DNA from: Gammaproteobacteria bacterium
GTDB lineage: Bacteria; Pseudomonadota; Gammaproteobacteria; Pseudomonadales; Pseudomonadaceae
Assembly: GCA_018816095.1 (NCBI GenBank)
Contig: JAHIWP010000036.1
Location: 62,001 to 126,000, forward strand
Direction of reading: 5' to 3'
Length of the DNA stretch: 64,000 nucleotides
Within the stretch, counting starts at the first letter, position 1. The number at the start of each line of letters is the position of its first letter. The position numbers and the translations under genes are program-made. The notes beneath the pieces are model-generated. The model saw only the letters and a list, made by a program, of their open reading frames with translations, was not told where the DNA came from and did no database searches. This document shows, in pieces, positions 44,421-51,854 of the stretch.

Positions 44421-45191
44421 ATGCCTGTTTCCGATATGTTGCTATTGGTGCTTGCCGGTTTTGCGGCGGGCGGGATGAATGCCCTGGCCGGCGGCGGCAC
44501 GTTTTTCTCCTTCCCGGCCTTGCTCGCCGCCGGCCTGCCACCGGTCACGGCCAACGCCACCAATGCCGTGGCACTTTGGCCTGCCAGCCTGGCCGGAGCC
44601 TGGGCGGCACGGGCCTCACTGCGGCCCTTGGGCAGTTATTTAGTGCCCTTGCTGATAGCCGGCCTGGCAGGTGGCCTGCTCGGCGGTTTGCTCCTGCTGG
44701 TGGGCGGTGATGCGGTATTTGCCAAGCTGATTCCCTGGCTGCTGCTGCTCGCCACCGCGCTATTTGCCGCCAGCCCCTGGCTCAGCCGCTGGCTGGCCGC
44801 GCGGCGTGGCGAGGCGGCGCAGCCACCGCACTCGCCACTGTCGCTGGTGGCCCACGTCGGCGTGTCGATTTACGGCGGCTACTTCGGCGCGGGCATGGGC
44901 ATCCTGCAACTGGCGGCGTTTTCCATCGAAGGCCACCCGCTGGCACGCTCCAACGCCCTGAAAAACCTGATCTCGGCGGTGATCTACAGCGTAGCCACGG
45001 CGACCTTTATCATCGCCGGCCGAGTCAGTTGGTATGAGCTGGTGATTCTGCTGGTCGGCGCCACCATCGGCGGCTATGTCGGTGGCGCACTGGGCCAGCG
45101 TTTACCCGCCAACCTGCTGCGCGCACTGGTGATCGCCGTGGGCAGCGGCATGACCGCTTATTACTTCTGGGTCACCTATTTCGCCGCTTAA
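44421..45191 (+). CDS. TauE/SafE-family sulfite/anion permease
   Basis: A 256-residue protein with about eight membrane helices. The two family repeats are GFAAGGMNALAGGGTFFSFPALLAAG and GGYFGAGMGILQLAAF, each with the conserved glycine-rich hairpin, and NALKNLISAVIYSVATATFI is also typical. Members export sulfite, sulfoacetate or other organic anions; the substrate is not clear. I chose ATG 44421 (MPVSDMLLLVLAGF), with GAGGGA seven bases upstream, over a GTG five codons earlier. About 80 bp separate it from the methyltransferase-like gene. Confidence 0.88.
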   Translation: MPVSDMLLLVLAGFAAGGMNALAGGGTFFSFPALLAAGLPPVTANATNAVALWPASLAGAWAARASLRPLGSYLVPLLIAGLAGGLLGGLLLLVGGDAVFAKLIPWLLLLATALFAASPWLSRWLAARRGEAAQPPHSPLSLVAHVGVSIYGGYFGAGMGILQLAAFSIEGHPLARSNALKNLISAVIYSVATATFIIAGRVSWYELVILLVGATIGGYVGGALGQRLPANLLRALVIAVGSGMTAYYFWVTYFAA

Positions 45192-45368
45192 TCAGGACGG
45201 TGCCAACCCGGCGCCTGAGCGCATGACCGTGCGTTTTCGGCGCCGTTACAGCGTCACATTCACCAATCCCCAGTGCACGTCACAGCGGATACTGGGCCGC
45301 CGCTCCAGCGCCGCTTGCACAGCGGGGGCGAACCCCCGAAGCTAGGCGCCTGTTGATTGGAGCGCCTG

Positions 45369-45689
45369 ATGAACCTCGCCGAACTGACCACCCGCATGCA
45401 CGCTATTCGTGATCATAACGACTGGCGGCAATTCCACAGCCCAAAGAACCTGGCCATGGCCGCCAGCGTGGAAATGGCCGAGCTGGTGGAAATCTTCCAG
45501 TGGCTGACAGAGGCGCAGTCGCGCCAACTGCAGGCCGAGCAACTCGCTCATGCCGGCCAGGAAGTTGGCGATGTCATTCTTTATCTGGTGCTGCTGTGCA
45601 GTGAGCTGGGGCTGGATATGGAGCAGGTGGTGCGCGCCAAGCTGACCGACAACGAAAAACGCTTTCTAGGAACCCCTCACCATGACTGA
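45369..45689 (+). CDS. MazG-like nucleotide pyrophosphohydrolase
   Basis: A 106-residue all-helical NTP pyrophosphatase of the MazG/RS21-C6 (dCTPase-like) group. SVEMAELVEIFQWL and EVGDVILYLVLLC carry the paired ExxE and ExxD metal-binding motifs. Proteins of this size act as tetramers that remove non-canonical or excess nucleotides. ATG 45369 has TTGGAG eight bases upstream. The stop overlaps the start of the tRNA methyltransferase gene by eight bases, so the two are translationally coupled. The 177-bp stretch before it shows no gene. Confidence 0.9.
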   Translation: MNLAELTTRMHAIRDHNDWRQFHSPKNLAMAASVEMAELVEIFQWLTEAQSRQLQAEQLAHAGQEVGDVILYLVLLCSELGLDMEQVVRAKLTDNEKRFLGTPHHD

Positions 45690-46431
45690 CCGGCACTTCG
45701 ATGAGCTGGCCACCCGCTTCGCCGAGAAGATCTATGGCGGCGCCAAGGGCGCCATTCGCCTCGCCGTGCTCCAGGCCGACCTGGCCGAAGCCCTGCCTGA
45801 ACGCCCGCTGCGCGTGCTGGATATCGGCGCGGGACTTGGTCATATGTCGCTGTGGCTGGCCGAGCGCGGCCATCAGGTAACGCTGGCAGAACCCGCCGCG
45901 CCCATGCTCGCCGGTGCGCGCGAGCGCTTTGCTGCCGCCGGGCAACAGGCCACCTTTATTCAGGCGCCCTGGCAGGAGCTGCTCGGCCAACTTGAACAAC
46001 CCTATGACCTGGTGATCTGCCATGCGGTGCTGGAGTGGCTGGCAGAACCCCACAGCATTCTGCCGGTGCTGCACCAGCTCTGCGCGCCCGGCGGCTGGCT
46101 GTCGCTGGCGTTCTACAACAAAGACGCGCTGATCTACCGCAACCTGCTCAAGGGCCACTTCCGCAAACTGCGCAAAGCCGAGTTCGCCGGTGAAAAACAA
46201 AGCCTGACGCCGCAGATGCCGCTTGATCCGCGCGAGCTGGCGGCGCAACTTGAGGCCCATTGGCAGGTCGAAAGCCGCAGTGGTGTGCGGGTGTTCCACG
46301 ACTACATGCCGCAGCCGTTTCAGGCCAAGGCCGAGCTGATTGATCTGCTGGAAATGGAACTGGCCTACCGCCGCCACCCCAGCTTTGCCGGTTTGGGCCG
46401 TTATCTACACTGGATCTGTCGCCCCCATTGA
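45682..46431 (+). CDS. cmoM: tRNA 5-carboxymethoxyuridine methyltransferase
   Basis: A 249-residue class I methyltransferase matching CmoM (SmtA), which methylates cmo5U34 to mcmo5U in tRNA. The N-terminus MTDRHFDELATRFAEKIYGG, motif I VLDIGAGLGHMSLWLA, CHAVLEWLAEP and the C-terminal SGVRVFHDYM and LGRYLHWI are shared with the E. coli enzyme along its full length. The start overlaps the MazG-like gene by eight bases. Two lipoprotein genes follow in the same direction after 29 bp and may be cotranscribed. Confidence 0.9.
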   Translation: MTDRHFDELATRFAEKIYGGAKGAIRLAVLQADLAEALPERPLRVLDIGAGLGHMSLWLAERGHQVTLAEPAAPMLAGARERFAAAGQQATFIQAPWQELLGQLEQPYDLVICHAVLEWLAEPHSILPVLHQLCAPGGWLSLAFYNKDALIYRNLLKGHFRKLRKAEFAGEKQSLTPQMPLDPRELAAQLEAHWQVESRSGVRVFHDYMPQPFQAKAELIDLLEMELAYRRHPSFAGLGRYLHWICRPH

Positions 46432-46460
46432 TTTAACGCTCACGACTCAGGAGGCCGCGT

Positions 46461-47054
46461 ATGCACAAACTCAGCGCTTTACTGCTGCTGGCCACGCTCG
46501 CCGCCTGCCAGAGCCAGAACCCTTATGTCGCCGACAGCCAACCACTGCCGCCAGCGCCCGTGCAGGCGGCCCAGCAACTGGACCTCAGCGCCTACCCGGC
46601 AAAACCGCGTGACTACGGCCAATACCGTACCTGGCGCTGGCAACGCCTGCCCGCCGGCACCGCCTGGGCCAGCTCCGAGCAGGTTCAGGAAGCGCTGAGC
46701 AATGCTCTCGACCAGCGCGGCCTGCGCCCGCACCGTAGCGGCGCAACGGCTGATCTGCAGGTCAGCGCCGAGCTACGCCTGGAGCAACGCATTCGCCAAG
46801 TGACAGAGCGCTACGGCAGCTATTACGGCCACAACCCTTATGGCAATCAATACGGGTTATGGGGCAGCGCGCCGCTGGTGCGCAGCTATACCGAAGAGGT
46901 GATGGTGGTGCGCATTGAGCTGTTCGATGGCAAGGACGGCCAGCCGATCTGGAGCGCCAGTGCCGAAGCCCTCAGCAGCGGCAGCCAGAGTGAACGCGCG
47001 GCCGCCCTACGCAATGCACTACAGCAAGCACTGGCAGCCTATCCACCGAACTGA
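46461..47054 (+). CDS. DUF4136 lipoprotein, first of a tandem pair
   Basis: A 197-residue lipoprotein. [19 protein letters not shown] is a signal peptide with lipobox LAAC. The mature part begins [14 protein letters not shown], the DUF4136 start, and contains tyrosine/glycine-rich [15 protein letters not shown] and [22 protein letters not shown] 46461 is preceded by AGGAGG. Residue 2 after the Cys is Gln, so the outer membrane is the likely location. Function of the family is unknown. A paralogue follows after 23 bp. Confidence 0.85.
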   Translation: MHKLSALLLLATLAACQSQNPYVADSQPLPPAPVQAAQQLDLSAYPAKPRDYGQYRTWRWQRLPAGTAWASSEQVQEALSNALDQRGLRPHRSGATADLQVSAELRLEQRIRQVTERYGSYYGHNPYGNQYGLWGSAPLVRSYTEEVMVVRIELFDGKDGQPIWSASAEALSSGSQSERAAALRNALQQALAAYPPN

Positions 47055-47077
47055 CTGCGGCCCCAAGGAGAACACTC

Positions 47078-47641
47078 ATGCGTGCATCACTGTTGTTACT
47101 GCCCCTGCTACTGCTGTTGAGCGCCTGCCAAACACCACGGCTGCAGCGCGACTTCGACCCCAGCCGAGACTTTGCTGCCTACCGCAGCTGGAGCTGGCAG
47201 GAACCCGCCGTGCAGTTCAAGCCCAATGACCCGCGCATCAATAGCGACCTGACCAGCCAGCGCATTCGCGCAGCGGTAAGCGAACAACTCGAACAACGCG
47301 GCCTCCGCGCTGTAACTGCAGCCACTACTGGCGACCTTAAGGTGCAGGTCTGGGTGATCGTCGACAACCGCCAACAGCAAGTCAGCACGCAAATGGGCGG
47401 CGCCTGGGGCAACCCCTGGGGGGGCGGTTTCTGGGGAGGCCCGAGCTACGTGGAAACCCGCACCGTGGACTACCAGGTCGGCACCCTGCAGATTGACTTG
47501 CTCGACGGCAAGGATGGCAAGCTGGTCTGGCGCGGCAGTGCCGAACAGGTTTTGCGCAGCTCTCAGCCCAACCCCAGCGAGCGTGAAGCGTCGATCCGCA
47601 GCACCGTGGCCAACGTCTTAAGCCAATACCCGCCGCGTTAA
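47078..47641 (+). CDS. DUF4136 lipoprotein, second of a tandem pair
   Basis: A 187-residue lipoprotein paralogous to its upstream neighbour. MRASLLLLPLLLLLSACQ contains lipobox LSAC; the mature protein starts FDPSRDFAAYRSWSWQEP and ends LRSSQPNPSEREASIRSTVANVLSQYPP, both shared with the first copy. It has a glycine/tryptophan-rich segment GGAWGNPWGGGFWGG where the first copy has a tyrosine/glycine-rich one. AAGGAG lies six bases before ATG 47078. The pair probably arose by duplication; function unknown. Confidence 0.85.
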   Translation: MRASLLLLPLLLLLSACQTPRLQRDFDPSRDFAAYRSWSWQEPAVQFKPNDPRINSDLTSQRIRAAVSEQLEQRGLRAVTAATTGDLKVQVWVIVDNRQQQVSTQMGGAWGNPWGGGFWGGPSYVETRTVDYQVGTLQIDLLDGKDGKLVWRGSAEQVLRSSQPNPSEREASIRSTVANVLSQYPPR

Positions 47642-47740
47642 CGTCGCGGCGCTTCAACGCTGACGCGGCCGCCTACAACAAACGGGGCAAGCTGCTTTTA
47701 CGGCATAATCGCTCGCCCTGTACCTGCCTGGAGACACCCC

Positions 47741-48190
47741 ATGCCTGCCCCAATCTGGTGGTTACTGGCCCTGCCCTTTGTTGCCGGCGCGTGCCTGCCG
47801 CTGCAGGCCGGGATCAATGGCCAATTGGCCAAACAGGTGTCCAGTGTATTGGCTGCCTCATTGATTTCCTTTGCCATCGGCACCCTGGCCCTGCTGATTT
47901 TGGTACTGGCTCAGCGCGAATTCCCCAGCCTCGGCGCATTGAAAGGCCTGACCTGGTGGCACTGGAGCGGCGGCTTGTTGGGGGTGATGTTTATCGCCAC
48001 CGCCGCCTTTGCTGGGCCCAAGGTCGGCGCGGTGCTGTTTATGGCCCTGGTGATCGCGGGGCAACTGAGCATGGCCCTGACCCTGGACCACTTCGGCTGG
48101 GCGGGTTTTCGCGAAGCTCCCATTACCGCCGGCAAGCTTGGCGGCCTGCTGCTGATCATCGCCGGTATCTGGCTGATCAGGCGCGGCTAG
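47741..48190 (+). CDS. YdcZ/DMT-family transporter (DUF606)
   Basis: A 149-residue membrane protein with five helices, of the YdcZ (DUF606) branch of the drug/metabolite transporter superfamily. Characteristic segments are GACLPLQAGINGQLAKQ, the WHWSGGLLGVMFI helix start, GPKVGAVLFMALVIAGQL and KLGGLLLIIAGIWLIRRG. A single half-size protein of this kind normally works as a dimer. The substrate is unknown. ATG 47741 has CTGGAGA nine bases upstream. Confidence 0.88.
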   Translation: MPAPIWWLLALPFVAGACLPLQAGINGQLAKQVSSVLAASLISFAIGTLALLILVLAQREFPSLGALKGLTWWHWSGGLLGVMFIATAAFAGPKVGAVLFMALVIAGQLSMALTLDHFGWAGFREAPITAGKLGGLLLIIAGIWLIRRG

Positions 48191-48508
48191 GCCATACCCC
48201 CGCACAAGCCCGTGCTTATGCGAACGGGCCGGTAGGCTGCGTTAAGCTCGACGCACCCAGTTTTTATTCGCCGGTCTGCCCTACCCTTGCCTGCACCTGT
48301 GGGCTCCAGCCCTTGCAACCGGCGATGCTCCAAAGCCTGAAAAACACCTGACTCTTTAACATCCTCGGCCGCCCAGGCACCACCCGCGCCCTGCTGATTC
48401 TGCGTTAACGCCCCTCGTCGCGTCCTGCACGGCATAGCGGCACTCTGACAGTTTTTTCCACGATTAACGCGCTATGCTGCAGTGACGTTGTTTTTGTGAT
48501 CACACCCT
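48191..48508. other. Intergenic stretch between ydcZ-like and diguanylate cyclase genes
   Basis: A 318-bp gap without a convincing gene. It holds a GTAGGCTGCGTTAAGC segment resembling the degenerate GTAGG-type repeats seen near mpl, a small GGGCT-CCA-GCCC hairpin, and at its end the 10-bp palindrome TGTGATCACA. No terminator of good quality is seen. Confidence 0.5.
48495..48504. promoter_or_regulatory. Palindrome TGTGATCACA in the ribosome-binding region
   Basis: A perfect 10-bp palindrome five bases before the ATG at 48509, where a ribosome-binding site would be expected and none is visible. It lacks the 6-bp spacer of a CRP/Vfr site. Confidence 0.35.
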
Positions 48509-49622
48509 ATGACTGACGTTCCCCACCAGCCGCAGGCTTTCTCACTCTGGCGTGAAGCCCAAGACACCCGCACCCGTACACCGCTGGGGGGCATTTACTA
48601 CCTGCTAGCCTGGCTGCTCACGTGGGGATTCAGCAACAACCCGCTGCAGCAGCTGCCTATCGGGTTGATTGGCATCGCCATTTTCGCCCTACTGCTGGCA
48701 CTGCGCCTGCTCCACCGCCTACCCGACGAGCAAACGCCTGCGGCGCTAAGGCGCTGGCTCAACCACCACTGGCTGCTGATTCTCAGCACCGCGCTGCTCT
48801 GGGGCTTGGCCCATGCGCTGGCACAAACGCATCTGGCGTTCAGCAGTTCGACGATCATCGCCACCCTCAGCACCATTGCCTTCAGCACCGCGCTGGTGTT
48901 CACCTTCTCGATGCGCAAACGCCACGCGACCCTGGCCCTGCTGCTATACCTGCCCGGGTTAATTGGCCTGGCCTTGGACTGGCAGACCCATCACGCCATG
49001 GTGATTACCCCTGACAATCTATCTGAGCTATCTGCTGCTGGCCCTCAACCGCAGCCACCGCGAGTACCACAACACCCTGGCCTTGGAGCTGCAACTGCTC
49101 GACCAGCAGGAACGCCTCGACCAGCTCAGCCGCACCGACAGCCTGACCCAACTGGGCAATCGCTACCAATTCAACAGCCTGTTTCCGGTGATGGTGGCCA
49201 ACGCCCAACGGCAGAGCCAACCGCTATCCCTGGTACTGCTGGATATCGATTTTTTCAAACGGATCAACGATGAATACGGCCACGCCTGTGGCGATAGCTG
49301 CCTGAGCGTGTTTGCCGAACGCATGCGGCAGAACTTCCGCCGCGACAGCGATACGTTGCTGCGCCTCGGCGGCGAAGAATTCGGCATCCTGATGCCCAAC
49401 ACCCCGCTGGAGCAGGCGCGCGTGCTGGCCGAGCAGTTCCGTCAGGCGCTGGAGCGGGAAGATTTTGATGTACCAGGCGCCACTCTGCCGCTGACCGCCA
49501 GCCTGGGCGTGGGCTGTTACGACACACAGCGCGACAACAGTGCCGAAGGCTTTTTCAAACGGGTCGACGACGCGCTCTATCAAGCCAAGGCGGCAGGTCG
49601 TAACCGCCTGAACCTGGCCTGA
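48509..49622 (+). pseudogene. Diguanylate cyclase disrupted by a 1-nt frameshift
   Basis: A membrane GGDEF protein split over two frames. The N-terminal part has about six membrane helices (LLAWLLTWGFSNN, LLILSTALLWGLAHALA, LALLLYLPGLIGLAL). The C-terminal part, in another frame, continues TIYLSYLLLALNRSHREYHN, then the GGDEF domain DSLTQLGNRYQFNSL, LLDIDFFKRINDEYGHACGD and RLGGEEFGIL, with an RxxD inhibitory site (RDSD) five residues before GGEEF. The shift falls in the CCCC run at 49008-49011: removing one C joins the frames as MVITLTIYLSYL and gives an uninterrupted 370-residue protein. Because the rest is intact, this is either a very recent mutation, a slippage-reversible site or a sequencing error. 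Confidence 0.85.
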
Positions 49623-49734
49623 GGCCGGCGGCATCAGCAGGCAGGCGGATGTTGCTTGAGGCCATTGAGCCCAGGCAATGCCCGCCCTTGCTGACGGGCC
49701 ATTGAGCGCCTTGGCCGCGATTCACGCCCCTCAT

Positions 49735-51666
49735 TTACAGACGAAAACTGCCCATCTGTTGAGCCAGGTCATCTGCCAGGCCGCGCAGCGTTTTGCAGTC
49801 TTCTTTACACACCCCAACCTCACCGGCGGTGGCATGCGCCAGGTCGGCAATGCCCTGCACGTTACGGTTGATCTCTTCGGTTACCGAGGACTGCTCTTCC
49901 GTCGCCGTGGCTACCTGGGTGTTCATGTCACTGATGCGTTCAATCTGCTCGGTAATGGCACTGAGTGATTGCCCGGTGCGCTGGCTCGCCGCAACGCCAG
50001 TACCGGTTGCATGCTGCCCGGCATGCATAGAACTCACGGCAGTTTCCGCGCCCTGTTTGAGGCGCTGAATCATCTGCTGGATTTCATCGGTAGAGCTTTG
50101 TGTACGGCTGGCCAGGGTCCGTACCTCGTCGGCCACCACAGCAAAGCCACGGCCCATTTCTCCAGCACGCGCGGCTTCGATAGCAGCGTTGAGGGCCAAC
50201 AGATTGGTCTGCTCGGAAATACCGCGAATCACCGCCAACACCTGATCAATCGATGCCACCTGCTCGGCCAGTTCGCTCACGGCAGCCGCCGCCTCGCCAA
50301 TATCGGTGGACATGCTCTCGATATGACCAATCGACTGGCCGACTTCCTTACGCGCGCCCTGCGCCTCGCTGCGTGCGGTTTGCGAGGCCTGGGCGGCACT
50401 GCTGGCATTACGTGCGATCTCCTGCACGGTGAGGCCCATTTCGTGAACAGCAGTGGCCACCATGTCAGTCATTTCCTGCTGCTGACTGGAGCGTGCGGCC
50501 GTGTTATCGACCACCTGCGCTACCTGACCGACCGAAGCACGCAGGCGCTCACTGGTGGCCAGCACAGCACTGATCAAGTTGCGCTGGCCACCAATAAAGC
50601 GGTTAAAACCACGCGCCAGGTCACCCAGCTCATCTTCACGCGACTCATCCAGACGCCGAGTCAGATCACCGCCGCCGCCACCAATTTCCACCAGCGCGGT
50701 GGTCACTTGGCGGATCGGCCGCACCAAACCTCGCGCCAGCAGCACCACCAGGCCCAGGCAAAACAGCGCCACCGCCGCGCCGATGGCGCTGGTCATAAAC
50801 AGCGCCTGGCGCGCTTCGGCATAGATTTCCGCCTCCGGCACTTCACTCACCAGCAGCCAGTCGATACTGCCAAGCTTCTGCGTCAGCGCCAGGTAGACCT
50901 CACCGTCACGCTCGAAGCGCACCGCCTTGCCCTCAGCATTCAACAGTTGCTCGGCCGGCTCTTGGCCGAATAACGCAGCAAGGCTGCCACTGCCGCTCAA
51001 TTCCGCCTGCGGGTGCACCTTGATCACGCCCTTGGCGTCGGTCAGAAATACCTGACCGCGCTCGCCAAAGCGAAAATCACGAATCATCTCGGACATGGCT
51101 TTCAGGCTGTAGCCCAGGCCAGCCACGCCAAGCACTTTGCCGTCCTGCTTGATGCGCTGGTTGATAAACAGGGTCGGCAAGCGCGTGGCCTTATCGAGAT
51201 CCACTTCCATCACCTGATCGCGGCTGCCATCGACCAGCCGGTAGAACCATTGATTCTCGGGCTGATTACGATTGATCACCCGGCTCAACCCATCGCCAGT
51301 GAAGTAGTTACCGCTGGCCAGTACGGCTACCGAGGTGGTCATGGCGTCTTGCTGCTGACGCACCCCCTCCAGGTAACGCGCCACCACATCACGCAGCCCA
51401 GGGTCTTCGCCCGCGCCCAGCCAGTCCTGAATAAATACGTTGGCGGCAATCCCGGCATTGGCCGTGATCGGGGCCGTTAGCACGCGCTCCAGATCGTTGC
51501 GAATCGCCAGTACCTTGGCCGGCAAGGCCTCTTCAACCAAAAAGCGCTCACTCAGGCGATTAACCACCGCGGAGTAGACGCCTACTACGATCAGAATACT
51601 GACCAGCAGGGCGGCGCCCATGCTGAGAATCAGCTGCCACTGGATGCTGCGTTTCCACAAGCCCAT
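49735..51666 (-). CDS. Methyl-accepting chemotaxis protein with dCache-type sensor
   Basis: A 643-residue chemoreceptor. TM1 is [23 protein letters not shown]; a periplasmic double-Cache-like domain of about 240 residues follows ([47 protein letters not shown]), then TM2 near residue 290, a HAMP domain, and the cytoplasmic signalling domain with hairpin tip [24 protein letters not shown]. The ligand cannot be deduced; Cache domains of this kind bind amino acids, organic acids or amines. ATG 51666 has AAGG eight bases upstream. An AT-rich set of nested palindromes precedes it. The 110 bp after it hold nothing recognisable. Confidence 0.95.
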   Translation of the reverse strand: MGLWKRSIQWQLILSMGAALLVSILIVVGVYSAVVNRLSERFLVEEALPAKVLAIRNDLERVLTAPITANAGIAANVFIQDWLGAGEDPGLRDVVARYLEGVRQQQDAMTTSVAVLASGNYFTGDGLSRVINRNQPENQWFYRLVDGSRDQVMEVDLDKATRLPTLFINQRIKQDGKVLGVAGLGYSLKAMSEMIRDFRFGERGQVFLTDAKGVIKVHPQAELSGSGSLAALFGQEPAEQLLNAEGKAVRFERDGEVYLALTQKLGSIDWLLVSEVPEAEIYAEARQALFMTSAIGAAVALFCLGLVVLLARGLVRPIRQVTTALVEIGGGGGDLTRRLDESREDELGDLARGFNRFIGGQRNLISAVLATSERLRASVGQVAQVVDNTAARSSQQQEMTDMVATAVHEMGLTVQEIARNASSAAQASQTARSEAQGARKEVGQSIGHIESMSTDIGEAAAAVSELAEQVASIDQVLAVIRGISEQTNLLALNAAIEAARAGEMGRGFAVVADEVRTLASRTQSSTDEIQQMIQRLKQGAETAVSSMHAGQHATGTGVAASQRTGQSLSAITEQIERISDMNTQVATATEEQSSVTEEINRNVQGIADLAHATAGEVGVCKEDCKTLRGLADDLAQQMGSFRL

Positions 51667-51700
51667 GGAGGTTACCTTTTAGTTATTATTGGACGAAAAC

Positions 51701-51732
51701 AATTGAATACAATTTTGTATACAAATTCAATT
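51701..51732. promoter_or_regulatory. AT-rich nested palindromes upstream of the chemoreceptor gene
   Basis: Outer arms AATTGAAT (51701-51708) and ATTCAATT (51725-51732) enclose a 12-bp perfect palindrome TTTGTATACAAA (51714-51725). The cluster is 35 to 66 bp upstream of the start and overlaps the probable promoter, so it is a candidate operator. Confidence 0.5.
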
Positions 51733-51854
51733 TCCTCCCGACATATAACCGCTATCGGCCAGCCGGCGGGCCGGCTTTAATCGCCGCCGCAAAGACGGCG
51801 CAGGCCAGGCTGAGCAGGCTTAGAGCAGCAGACCTGCGCAATAAGGGCTCGCCG

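Noticed and set aside
48495..48504. TGTGATCACA considered as a Vfr/CRP site
   Set aside because: The CRP family needs TGTGA and TCACA separated by six bases; here they abut, so the spacing is wrong.
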